In this document: positions 53,341 to 61,931 of the stretch, in pieces | Layout: every line of letters begins with the position of its first letter | Position numbering within the stretch: the stretch's first letter is position 1 | From: Streptomyces sp. NBC_01264 | GTDB lineage: Bacteria; Actinomycetota; Actinomycetes; Streptomycetales; Streptomycetaceae | Direction: 5' to 3' | Assembly: GCF_026340675.1 (NCBI RefSeq) | Contig: NZ_JAPEOX010000001.1 | Span: 310,001-374,000, forward strand | DNA: 64,000 nucleotides | Program-made: the position numbers and the translations under genes | Notes under the pieces: model-generated | Database searches by the model: none | Seen by the model: the letters and a program-made list of their open reading frames with translations, nothing else | Told to the model about the DNA's origin: nothing

Positions 53341-54487
53341 CGCTCTCGGTCCTCCCTCTCGGCAGTTCGGCTTCGACATGCCAGCCCTGGTCGGCGCCGG
53401 GACCGGCTCGTAGTTCGCCGCCGAGCAGGGTAGCGCGCTCGCGCAGTCCGGCAAGTCCGTATCCGGCACGGCCTCGGCCGGTGCATTGGCCGTTGTCGCG
53501 CACGCTCACCCGTACCGTGTGCCGTTCCGCGGCGACCCGGACGACGACCTCGGTCGCCTCGACCGCGTGGCGCATCGCGTTGGTCACCGACTCCTGCACG
53601 ATCCGGTAGACGGCCGCGTCCACGGCCGGGGGCAGCGCGTCCAGTTCACCGTCGAGCCCCAGGACCACCCTGAGACGGCCGCCCGGGGCCCGCACCAGGC
53701 GCTCCAGATCCGCGACGCCGCCAGGCGGCGCCAGCTCGGCGCCGGCGCCGCGGTCCCGCAGGGTGGCGACCATGGCGCGCATCTCCTCCAGCGTGCGCGC
53801 CCCTTCCTCCTCGACCCCCTCCAGCGCCGCGACCGCGGCGGACGGGTCCGTGCCCGCGAGCACCCGGCCCGCCTGGGCCATGATCACCATGGCCGACACG
53901 TGGTGGGCCACCGTGTCGTGCAGTTCCCGGGCAAGCTGCTCGCGCTCGCGGGAGCGCACCTGGTCCAACTGCCTTTCGCGAGCGGTCACCCGGAACCGCA
54001 CGGCGGCCCCGACCACGCCGTTGAGCAGCAAAAAGGCCAGGCCCGCGACCTTTTCGACGACCCGGGTGTCGTCCGTGACGGTCACCAGGGTGCAGGCCGC
54101 GAGGATCACCGCGCCGCCGAGCACGATCTCCCGTCCCGATCCCCACCGCGGCAGCGCGTACACGAGCACGAGCACGACCACGCCGGTGTCCAGGCCGACC
54201 GGCTCGCGCGGTGCGGCGACGAACGAGGCCACCTGAAGCAGGATCACCGAGCCGAACGCCAGCCTGACCATCGCCAGGGGGCGGGTCCGGCGCCACAAGA
54301 GCAGCAGGCACAGCCATACGGCGAACACCACCGCCACCGGCCGCCACACCACGTTCTCGCGCAGGGTGGCCTCCAGCACCACACCGCCCAGGCCCACGGC
54401 GAGCAACGCCCAGTCCCGCCACACCCGGGCGGGCGCGTCGGGCGGCCGGGGTTCGGTCCACAGGGTTCGCAGGTCGTCTCGTAGCAC
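53315..54487 (-). CDS. Sensor histidine kinase (NarX/DesK type)
   Basis: A 390-residue membrane kinase. The N-terminal half has about five membrane segments (WALLAVGLGGVVLEATL, VVFAVWLCLLLLW and others) and no large external sensor domain, suggesting intramembrane sensing. The HisKA_3 phospho-acceptor is in LARELHDTVAHHVSAMV (His ~195). The HATPase domain has VYRIVQESVTNAMRHA (N-box) and GYGLAGLRERATLLGG. Partner of the response regulator that overlaps its 3' end. Confidence 0.93.
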   Translation of the reverse strand: MLRDDLRTLWTEPRPPDAPARVWRDWALLAVGLGGVVLEATLRENVVWRPVAVVFAVWLCLLLLWRRTRPLAMVRLAFGSVILLQVASFVAAPREPVGLDTGVVVLVLVYALPRWGSGREIVLGGAVILAACTLVTVTDDTRVVEKVAGLAFLLLNGVVGAAVRFRVTARERQLDQVRSREREQLARELHDTVAHHVSAMVIMAQAGRVLAGTDPSAAVAALEGVEEEGARTLEEMRAMVATLRDRGAGAELAPPGGVADLERLVRAPGGRLRVVLGLDGELDALPPAVDAAVYRIVQESVTNAMRHAVEATEVVVRVAAERHTVRVSVRDNGQCTGRGRAGYGLAGLRERATLLGGELRAGPGADQGWHVEAELPRGRTESGAHTRPRR

Positions 54488-54662
54488 GGTCCTCAGCCTA
54501 GGTACCGCGGCGTGCCGCGCATCGGCCGAAAGGACGGGGCGTCACTCCGCCCCTGGGCCGATGGATCCGCGGCCCGCGGGCCGATGCCGCGGAGGGCCGT
54601 GCCGACGAGCCTTTGCATCGGCGGCCTTACACGGACGGCCGCCGAGGTGGTTGGAGGACCCG

Positions 54663-56906
54663 ATGCTCTCGAAAACCCTGTTGCGCCTGGGCACAAGCGC
54701 CGCCCGCCGTCCCTGGCGGGTGATCGCGGCATGGCTGATCGCCGCCACGCTCGCCGTCCTCGCCGCGATCGCCTTCGGCGGGCGGACCGCGGACTCGATG
54801 ACCGCTCCGGGGCTGGACTCCCAACGGGCCGCGGAACTGATCGAGCGGGCCGGCACCGGCCAGGAGGGGATGACCGCCCAAGTGGTCGTCACCCCCCTCG
54901 ACGGCGGTGCGACGTTCTTCGACCACGGCGGCGCGCGCACCGCTCTCACGCGGCTGCAGTCCGAGGTCGAGCGGCTGCCGCACGTGCTCGGTACGAGCGA
55001 CCCGGCGGGGGCACTCGACGCACGCGGGGACACCGCCGTGCGCGGCGGACTCGTCTCGGCCGACGGGCGGATCGCGGTCGTCCGCGTGCAGTATCCCGAC
55101 CAGAGCCGGCTGTCGGCCAAGGACCTCGACGCCCTCGTCGCTCTCGGCGACCGGTTGCGCGCCGAGCTGCCCCTGCGCATCGAGATGGGCGGCAACCTCT
55201 TCTACGCCTTCTCCGACCCCGACGGCGGCGCGAGCGAGCTGATCGGCCTCCTCGCCGCGGCCGCGATCCTGTTCCTGGCGTTCGGTTCGCTCGTCGCCGC
55301 CGCGCTGCCGATCGGCATGGCGGTCTTCGGTCTGACCATCGGGGTCGCCACGATGACGGTACTGGCGGGGGTGACGGACGTCCCGACCTTCGCCCCCGTC
55401 CTGGGCAGCATGGTCGGGCTCGGAGTGGGCATCGACTACGCGCTGTTCGTGCTCGCCAGGCACCGGGAGTACCTCGCGCGCGGGCTCGATCCCCACGAGG
55501 CGGCGGGGCGAGCGGTGGCCACGGCGGGGAGGCCCGTGGTCTTCGCCGGCGGAGTCGTCGTCGTATCGATCCTCGGTCTGGCGGTCGCGAACGTGCCGTT
55601 CATGACGGTGGGCGGGCTCGCCGTCTCGATCGTCGTTCTGACCATGGTGGTCGCGTCGGTGACGCTTCTGCCGGCCTTCCTCGGCGCCGCCGGCCCACGC
55701 CTGGCCCGGGCCGGCCGGATCGGCCGGGCTCTGCGGACCTGGAAGCCGGGCCGACGCGCACGGCGGCGGGCCCCGGTGGCGGGCGCCGCTCCCGCCACCG
55801 GTTGGCGGCGCTGGATCGGCCACGTCAGGCGGCACCCGGTGCTGTACGCGATCGGTGCGGCGGGGCTGCTGCTGACCGCGACGCTGCCCGTGCTCGGCCT
55901 GCGCGTCGGCCTGCCCGACGACGGCTCACAACCCCACAGCCGCACTGAGCGTCGCGCCTACGACCTCGTCGCCAAGGGGTTCGGCCCGGGCACCAACGGT
56001 CCCCTCGTCATCGCCGCGGACCCCGCCGGTGATCCGGGAGTGCTGGGCCGGCTCGTCGGGGCGGTCGCGGCGGATCCGGGCATCGCCTCCGTCGCGCCGA
56101 CGCACATCGATCGGGCCACTGGCATCGCGACCCTCGTGGTGTTCCCGACCACCAGCCCTCAGGACAAGGCCACGGCCGACACCATCGCCCGGCTGCGCAC
56201 CGGCGTGTTGCCCACGGCCATCGGGCAGGGCCCGGCCAGGGCCCACGTCGGCGGCGCCACCGCGAGCCTGTCCGATGTGGGCCGACGCACCAGCCAACGC
56301 CTGCCGGTGCTCGTCGCCGCCGTGCTGGCGATGTCGTTCCTGCTGCTGATGCTGGTCTTCCGCTCGGTCGTCGTACCGCTCAAGGCGGTACTGCTGAACC
56401 TGCTGAGCATCGGCGCGGGCTACGGGGTCATGGTCGCGGTCTTCCAGTGGGGCTGGGGCGGTGCGCTCATCGGGCTGGAAGCGACGGTTCCGATCGTGTC
56501 GTTCATCCCGATGTTCCTCTTCGCCATCCTGTTCGGCCTGTCGATGGACTACGAGGTGTTCCTCCTCTCCCGCGTACGCGAGGAGTACCTGCGCACCGGC
56601 GACAACGCCACGGCGATCGTCGAGGGCATCTCGGGCACCGCCCGGATCATCACCTCGGCCGCCCTCATCATGGTGGCGGTCTTCCTGTCCTTCGCCGTCG
56701 CCGAGGACCCTTCCACCAAGATGTTCGGGCTCGGCCTGGCCACCGCGATCTTCATCGACGCCACTGTCGTACGCATGGTGCTGGTTCCGGCGACCATGAC
56801 ACTCCTCGGCCGGACCAACTGGTGGCTGCCGAGGTGGCTGGACCGGATGCTTCCCCGCGGCCCGGTCGGCACCGACGCGGAGGCGGACGCGGCATCCACT
56901 GGGTGA
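54663..56906 (+). CDS. MMPL-family exporter
   Basis: A 747-residue RND-type exporter with two repeats of one plus five membrane helices and two large external loops. Signature segments are GIDYALFVLARHREYLARG (~260) and MDYEVFLLSRVREEYLRTG (~628). In actinobacteria MMPL proteins export lipids or hydrophobic metabolites. The ATG follows TTGGAGGA. It is divergent from the histidine kinase, with 175 bases between starts, a region that must hold both promoters. Confidence 0.92.
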   Translation: MLSKTLLRLGTSAARRPWRVIAAWLIAATLAVLAAIAFGGRTADSMTAPGLDSQRAAELIERAGTGQEGMTAQVVVTPLDGGATFFDHGGARTALTRLQSEVERLPHVLGTSDPAGALDARGDTAVRGGLVSADGRIAVVRVQYPDQSRLSAKDLDALVALGDRLRAELPLRIEMGGNLFYAFSDPDGGASELIGLLAAAAILFLAFGSLVAAALPIGMAVFGLTIGVATMTVLAGVTDVPTFAPVLGSMVGLGVGIDYALFVLARHREYLARGLDPHEAAGRAVATAGRPVVFAGGVVVVSILGLAVANVPFMTVGGLAVSIVVLTMVVASVTLLPAFLGAAGPRLARAGRIGRALRTWKPGRRARRRAPVAGAAPATGWRRWIGHVRRHPVLYAIGAAGLLLTATLPVLGLRVGLPDDGSQPHSRTERRAYDLVAKGFGPGTNGPLVIAADPAGDPGVLGRLVGAVAADPGIASVAPTHIDRATGIATLVVFPTTSPQDKATADTIARLRTGVLPTAIGQGPARAHVGGATASLSDVGRRTSQRLPVLVAAVLAMSFLLLMLVFRSVVVPLKAVLLNLLSIGAGYGVMVAVFQWGWGGALIGLEATVPIVSFIPMFLFAILFGLSMDYEVFLLSRVREEYLRTGDNATAIVEGISGTARIITSAALIMVAVFLSFAVAEDPSTKMFGLGLATAIFIDATVVRMVLVPATMTLLGRTNWWLPRWLDRMLPRGPVGTDAEADAASTG

Positions 56907-57169
56907 GACCCCTCATCCACGGCTGGTTGCCGAGGCAAGGCCCCCTCCACCTCCGGTGTTCAGCGAGACGCGCTACGGCGAGCGCTGGACCACGGGACAG
57001 GTCACCACGCCCGTGGCCGAATGCGGGGCCGGCCCCGAGGGGGCGGCGTGGTGGCGCGGACACGGTCTCCGACCAGCGGTTTTCGGCTACCGAAATGGTT
57101 CCGCCAGCAGGTGGTGCGCGGGGGGCCGGACGGAGGATTTCGGTCCGCCGTCCAGCGGTCAGTGCTGAC

Positions 57170-57311
57170 CTGGCGCCAACGGCCAGTGGTGCGACGGCAA
57201 CACCCGGGTCACGGGCACCGTCCACGACACCGACGCGGACGGCCGGTGAACCTCTACGCCCCCTGGGGTCTGACCATCACCTCGGTGTCGATGAGGTACA
57301 TCACCTGCTGA
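57170..57311 (+). pseudogene. Possible remnant of a small secreted protein gene
   Basis: One frame reads GANGQWCDGNTRVTGTVHDTDADGR and then stops. A second frame just after reads LTITSVSMRYITC and stops. Both resemble pieces of short Cys-containing exported streptomycete proteins, apparently joined by a frameshift or small deletion. No signal peptide remains in the 260 bases upstream. The rest of 56907-57377 holds nothing I can support. Confidence 0.25.
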
Positions 57312-57377
57312 GCCGAGCACAGGCCGGCACGCGTGCCCTCCCACCGCCTGCGGGCGGTGGGAGGGCAGGCCCCCGGG

Positions 57378-58136
57378 TCATGTCCCCGGATCCTCCGTCG
57401 GGGGCAGGCACTCGGCGAGCAGGTCGAGGACGTCGCGCCAGGCTCGTCGCGCGTGCTGGGGGTGGTAGCCGACGCCGGGGACCGTGGGGTGGTCGACCGG
57501 CGGGTGGTGGAAGGCGTGCAAGGCGCCGCCGTAGACCGTGAGGCGCCAGTCGACGCCTGCGGCCTGCATCTCGGCGGTGAACGCGTCCCGTTGCGCGGGC
57601 GGCATGATCGGGTCTTCCGACCCGACGCCGGCCCACACCGGGCAGCTGATGCGCGCCGCCTCGCCCGGTCGGCCCGTGGTGGTCGCGTTGACCGTCCCGA
57701 TCGCGCGCAGGTTGACGCCGTCGCGCCCGAGTTCCAGCCCGACGGCGCCCCCGGTGCCGTAGCCGATGGCGGCGACCCGGTCGGGGTCGGCCCGCGGCTC
57801 GGTGCGCAGCACGTCGAGCGCCGCATGGCCGATGTCCCGCATCCGGTCGGGATCGGAGAGCAGCGGTAGGCAACGGGCCAGCATCTCCTCGGGGTCGCCC
57901 AGATAGCGCCCGCCGTGAAGGTCGAAGGCGAACGCCACGTATCCCAGCTCGGCGAGAGCATCGGCCCGGCGGCGCTCGACGACGCTGAGCCCCATGCCCT
58001 CCGGTCCGAGCAGCACCGCGGGCCGGCGGTCCGTACCGGCCGGGAGCGCGAGATGCCCGATCATCGTCAAACCGTCGGCCGGGTACTCGACCGTGCGCGT
58101 CGTGATCGTCGTAGTCGTAGTCGTAGTCGTAGTCAT
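57378..58136 (-). CDS. Dienelactone hydrolase-like protein lacking nucleophilic Cys
   Basis: A 252-residue alpha/beta hydrolase of the dienelactone hydrolase family (VLLGPEGMGLSVVERRRADAL, AFAFDLHGG). The nucleophile elbow, normally G-Y-C-x-G-G, reads GYGTGG, so the catalytic Cys is Gly. The Asp (VGSEDPIMP) and His (GGALHAFHHP) of the triad remain. The enzyme is probably inactive as a hydrolase or uses other chemistry. The N terminus is a run of Thr encoded by a hexanucleotide repeat. ATG 58136 is the only start that excludes an Arg/Pro-rich leader. Confidence 0.82.
   Translation of the reverse strand: MTTTTTTTTTITTRTVEYPADGLTMIGHLALPAGTDRRPAVLLGPEGMGLSVVERRRADALAELGYVAFAFDLHGGRYLGDPEEMLARCLPLLSDPDRMRDIGHAALDVLRTEPRADPDRVAAIGYGTGGAVGLELGRDGVNLRAIGTVNATTTGRPGEAARISCPVWAGVGSEDPIMPPAQRDAFTAEMQAAGVDWRLTVYGGALHAFHHPPVDHPTVPGVGYHPQHARRAWRDVLDLLAECLPPTEDPGT
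58108..58134. repeat. GTCGTA hexanucleotide repeat in coding start
   Basis: Four and a half copies of GTCGTA at the very start of the minus-strand gene; they encode the poly-Thr N terminus. Gain or loss of whole units keeps the frame, so it would vary protein length without switching it off. Confidence 0.8.
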
Positions 58137-58350
58137 GAGACTGGACGGTAGTGAGCGTCCAGCCCAGTCCTGCCGGTGTTCTGCCGGCGGCGGAACACCG
58201 CGTGTCCTCGGCGCAGCCCCGTCGGCCGTCTCCTCCCGAAGGAGGAGGCCGGACCGGGCCGCAGGTCCCGGACCAGGGGTGGACACGGGACCGGGGTCCT
58301 CGTGCCCTTGGGCGATGTGCCGTACGGGGGCTGGTTCCTAGCCTCGGGGC

Positions 58351-59961
58351 ATGCGATCACACGAAGCGGACGATGCTCGACGAGACCCCGCGACCACTGT
58401 CAGCCCCGCCGCACGACGCGCCTTGACCGTGGGGCTCGCCCTCGCCGCCTGCCTCACGTCCTCCCCCGTCCTGGCCACGGCCGCCGGGACCCCCGCCCGC
58501 GACAGCTCCGGGGCCGGACTGGACCGGTACTACCGCCAGCAGCTCGGCTGGGGCAGTTGCGTCAAGGGTCCCGACGACACCACGGGCCGCGATCTGGACC
58601 GGGCAGGTGTGCAGTGCGCGGACGTGACCGTGCCCCTGGACTACGCCGACCCCCGGGGCCGCACGATCACCGTGGCGGTCTCCCGGCTCAAGGCCACCGA
58701 CACCCGCCACCGCATCGGCGCGATCCTCCTCAACAACGGCGGTCCGGGCGGTCCCGCTCTCCAGTCCCCGCCGCAGGCCCGCGCGTCGATGAAGGAGGTC
58801 GGCGCGCGCTACGACGTCGTCGGATTCGACCCGCGCTTCATCGGGCGCAGCACCCCGCTGGACTGCGGTTTGCCCGTCGGCATGACCTGGCTGTCCGCCG
58901 GCGCCGGCCGGGCGGGCTTCGACCGCCAGGTCGCCCTGCAGAAGAGCCTGGCCGACAAGTGCCGGGCCACCGACGCCGCGGTGCTCCCCCACATCACCAC
59001 CCGCAACACGGCCCGCGACATGGACGTCATCCGGGGCGCGCTCGGCGAGCGGAAGATCTCCTTCCTGGGCTACTCGTACGGCACCTACCTGGGCACGGTC
59101 TACACGCAGATGTTTCCCGGCCGCCACGACCGGATGGTGCTGGACGGGGCGATCAACCCGAGCGACTACCGCCCCCGGCTGCTGCAGGGCACCGAGCGCG
59201 AGAACGAGAAGGCGCTCTCCGACTGGGCCGCCTGGGCCGCGGAGCACCACGGCACCTACGGCCTCGGCCGCAGCCGCGCCGAGGTACTCGCCGCCGTCGA
59301 CCGCATCGTCGCGGCGGCCGCGCGCGGTCCGCTGACCATCGGCGCAGGCGCCGATGCCTTCCGGATCGACGACAGCCAGGTGCCGCTCCTCCTCTTCTCG
59401 GGCATCGCGGACGACACCGACCCGGCGCGGGCGTCGTTCGGCGAGCTGGTTTCCGTACTGGCCGAAGCCGCTGAGGGCCGGCCGACGAGGGTGCCGCCGA
59501 TGCTCGTACCGGAGCTCCGGTACGTGCTGCGCGGCGAGGGCGAGCCCACCGGCGCGCAGTCCGCGGTCATCTGCGGGGACGTGGCCGCCCCGCGCGATCC
59601 CGAGCTCTACTGGCGGGACATCGAGCGCAACCGCACCGCGCACCCGCTGTTCGGCGCTCTGACCAACAACATCAACCCGTGCGCCTTCTGGGACTCGCCG
59701 CGCGAAGAGCCCACCCGGGTGCGGCGCGATGCCGCCGCACTGATCGTCGCCGCCACCGGTGACCCGCGTACGACGTACAAGGGAAGCGTCGAGCTGCACA
59801 GGCAACTGCCGAGCTCCAGGATGGTCACCCTCGAGGGCGCCAACCGGCACGCCCTCTTCGGGCGCTACGGGAACGCGTGCGTGGACGACCAGGTCAACCG
59901 GTACCTGGCCACCGGCAAGTTGCCGTCGCGGGACCGGATCTGCGTCAAGCAGGCGGGGTAG
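58351..59961 (+). CDS. Secreted alpha/beta hydrolase (tripeptidyl aminopeptidase-like)
   Basis: A 536-residue exported hydrolase of the TAP/SlpD type known from Streptomyces. Signal region: RRALTVGLALAACLTSSPVLATAAG. The oxyanion-hole stretch is LLNNGGPGG (~133) and the nucleophile elbow GYSYGTYLG (~243). A C-terminal TAP domain carries the Asp (VAATGDPRT, ~472) and His (NRHALFG, ~500) of the triad. These enzymes remove N-terminal tripeptides or other short peptides outside the cell. A peptide-processing link to the NRPS cluster cannot be shown. Confidence 0.9.
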   Translation: MRSHEADDARRDPATTVSPAARRALTVGLALAACLTSSPVLATAAGTPARDSSGAGLDRYYRQQLGWGSCVKGPDDTTGRDLDRAGVQCADVTVPLDYADPRGRTITVAVSRLKATDTRHRIGAILLNNGGPGGPALQSPPQARASMKEVGARYDVVGFDPRFIGRSTPLDCGLPVGMTWLSAGAGRAGFDRQVALQKSLADKCRATDAAVLPHITTRNTARDMDVIRGALGERKISFLGYSYGTYLGTVYTQMFPGRHDRMVLDGAINPSDYRPRLLQGTERENEKALSDWAAWAAEHHGTYGLGRSRAEVLAAVDRIVAAAARGPLTIGAGADAFRIDDSQVPLLLFSGIADDTDPARASFGELVSVLAEAAEGRPTRVPPMLVPELRYVLRGEGEPTGAQSAVICGDVAAPRDPELYWRDIERNRTAHPLFGALTNNINPCAFWDSPREEPTRVRRDAAALIVAATGDPRTTYKGSVELHRQLPSSRMVTLEGANRHALFGRYGNACVDDQVNRYLATGKLPSRDRICVKQAG

Positions 59962-59984
59962 CGGCCCGCGGTTCACGCGCCGAT

Positions 59985-60647
59985 TCACACCCCCGGACTC
60001 ACCAGCCCCGACTCGTAGGCCACGATGACCAGTTGCGCCCGGTCCCGTGCCCCCAGCTTGCCCATGATGCGGCTGACGTGGGTCTTGGCGGTCAGTGGGC
60101 TGAGGCCGAGGGCCTCGCCGATCTCGGTGTTGTTGAGGCCGCACGCGACGAGGGTGAGGACCTCGCGCTCGCGGTCGGAGAGGCATTCGGGGCCGGTCCC
60201 GGGCGGCGCCGTCCTGGGGCTGCGCAGGAAGCGGGCGATGAGCCGGGAGGTCGGTCCGGGCGAGAGAAGGGCCTCGCCGCCGGCCACCGTGCGGATCGCC
60301 TCCAGGAGTTCGGCCGGACGCGTGTCCTTGACCAGAAAGCCGGAGGCCCCGGCGCGCAGCGCCTCGACGATGTTCTCGTCCGTGTCGTAGGTGGTGAGCA
60401 CGAGCACCTTCACCCCGGCCAGATCCTCGTCCGCGGCGATCAGCCGGGTGGCCTCGATGCCGTCGAGGTCGGGCATGCGGATGTCCATCACCACCAGGTC
60501 GGCGCGTTCCTTGCGGGCCAGTTCGACGGCCTCCCGGCCGGTGCCGGCCTGGCCGACGACCGTCATGTCCGGGGACGAATCAAGGAGCATCGCGAACGCG
60601 GCCCGTACGAGCGCCTGGTCGTCGGCGAGCAGAACGCGGATGGTCAC
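59985..60647 (-). CDS. NarL/LuxR-type response regulator
   Basis: A 220-residue regulator with receiver Asp in VVMDIRMPDLDG (~53), Thr in LVLTTYD and Lys in FLVKDTR. The C-terminal LuxR helix-turn-helix reads LSDREREVLTLVACGLNNTEIGEAL, then LTAKTHVSRIMGKL. The GTG start at 60647 overlaps the stop of its kinase as GTGA, so the two are translationally coupled. It is clearly a paralogue of the regulator at 52678; both pairs lie beside MMPL exporters. Confidence 0.94.
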   Translation of the reverse strand: MTIRVLLADDQALVRAAFAMLLDSSPDMTVVGQAGTGREAVELARKERADLVVMDIRMPDLDGIEATRLIAADEDLAGVKVLVLTTYDTDENIVEALRAGASGFLVKDTRPAELLEAIRTVAGGEALLSPGPTSRLIARFLRSPRTAPPGTGPECLSDREREVLTLVACGLNNTEIGEALGLSPLTAKTHVSRIMGKLGARDRAQLVIVAYESGLVSPGV

Positions 60648-61873
60648 GGGTTGCCTCCCAGCGGCAGTACGGCACTGACCTCGAAACCCTTGCCGGGAAG
60701 TGGCCCGGCGTCCAGCGTTCCGCCCACACTGCGCGCCCGCTCGCGCATGCCGACGAGCCCGAACCCGGGCGTGCCCGCACCCGTACCGGTCCCGTCGTCG
60801 GTGACGGTGACCCACAGGGCGCCTTCTCCGGCGCGCACGCCCACCCGGATGCCGAGGTCCTGACGGCCGCCGTGCCGTACGGCGTTGGTGAGGGCCTCCT
60901 GCACGATCCGGTAGGCGGCCGCGCCGACGGCGGCGGGCGGCGCCTCGTCGGTGGCGACCTTCAGGTCCACCTCGGCACCGGAGACCCGGGCGGCCGCCAC
61001 GAGGCCTGCCAGCCCGTGCAGGTCGGGCAGGGGGTCGCGGGCGTCGCCGCTGCCGTGCTCGCGCAACACCTCCAGGGTGGTGCGCAGTTCGCCGCGGGCG
61101 GCGCGGCAGGTGTCGGCTATGTCGTCGAGGGACTTGGCGACGGCCTGGCGGTCCAGGCGCTCGGGGTCCGCGTTCAGGACGTGCGCGGCGATGGAGGTCT
61201 GCACACCGATCAGGGTGATGCTGTGCGCGAGCAGGTCGTGCAGGTCCCGGGCGATGCGCAGCCGTTCCTCGGCGACCCGGCGGCGTACTTCCTGCTCACG
61301 TGTGCGTTCGGCGCGTTCGGCGCGCTCGACGACCGCGGCGACGTACTGCCGGTAGACGCGCAGGGCGATGCCGATGAAGACCACGGCGAGCACCCAGCCG
61401 GAGATCCGCAGCGCCTCGGCGGCCTGTTTCCTGTTGACGAACATCATGACGCTGAGGGCCAGGGCCATGGCCGTGCTGGTGGTGAGCAGGGTGTACAGGG
61501 GCCGGCAGGTGACGGCGAGGCTGTACAACACGACGACCGAGACCGGGAGCGGGGCGGTGTGGTTGTGGTCGAGGGCGTGGTACGGCAGGAGCAGGACGGC
61601 CTCGGCGGCCAGCGCGGGCAGCGGGTGGCGCCGCCGGCACAGGACCGGCAGCTGTGCCGCGAGCAGCAGGAGCCAGCCCAGCGCGTCCGGTCGCCGGGCC
61701 GGGTCGGTGACGAGGGCGAGGACCACTGCTAGGGCCGTGACGGCGAGCGCGAGCAGGACGTCCTTGCGGATGGCGTGCGGGGCGGTGCGCGGGTCGCGGT
61801 TGATCACCGCCATGATCCGCTCGCCGAGTTGGGGTCTGCGTTCTGGTTCGGGCACGGGCTCATCCTCCGTCAC
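60644..61873 (-). CDS. Sensor histidine kinase (NarX/DesK type)
   Basis: A 409-residue kinase with about five N-terminal membrane helices (LLALAVTALAVVLALVT, VVVLYSLAVTC and others). A charged coiled linker (VERAERAERTREQEV) follows, then a HisKA_3 acceptor in IARDLHDLLAHSITLIG (His ~220) and a HATPase domain (YRIVQEALTNAVRHGG, GFGLVGMRERARSVGG). The GTG start at 61873 has GGGAGGGG seven bases upstream, but that RBS lies inside the hairpin at 61874-61906. An ATG at 61814 is an alternative start. Confidence 0.9.
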   Translation of the reverse strand: MTEDEPVPEPERRPQLGERIMAVINRDPRTAPHAIRKDVLLALAVTALAVVLALVTDPARRPDALGWLLLLAAQLPVLCRRRHPLPALAAEAVLLLPYHALDHNHTAPLPVSVVVLYSLAVTCRPLYTLLTTSTAMALALSVMMFVNRKQAAEALRISGWVLAVVFIGIALRVYRQYVAAVVERAERAERTREQEVRRRVAEERLRIARDLHDLLAHSITLIGVQTSIAAHVLNADPERLDRQAVAKSLDDIADTCRAARGELRTTLEVLREHGSGDARDPLPDLHGLAGLVAAARVSGAEVDLKVATDEAPPAAVGAAAYRIVQEALTNAVRHGGRQDLGIRVGVRAGEGALWVTVTDDGTGTGAGTPGFGLVGMRERARSVGGTLDAGPLPGKGFEVSAVLPLGGNP

Positions 61874-61906
61874 ATGGGCGCCCCTCCCGCAAGGAGGGGC
61901 GCCCAT
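61874..61906 (-). terminator. 14-bp hairpin before the kinase gene (terminator or attenuator)
   Basis: ATGGGCGCCCCTCC pairs perfectly with GGAGGGGCGCCCAT around a five-base loop. It lies between the MMPL stop (61932) and the kinase GTG (61873). The downstream arm contains the kinase RBS. It may end most MMPL transcripts and limit kinase translation. Confidence 0.7.
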
Positions 61907-61931
61907 GGGCATCACACGGGTGGGGAAGGTG

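Noticed and set aside
58106..58135. Short repeats as a CRISPR or phase-variation tract
   Set aside because: Hexanucleotide units without spacers; unit changes keep the reading frame.
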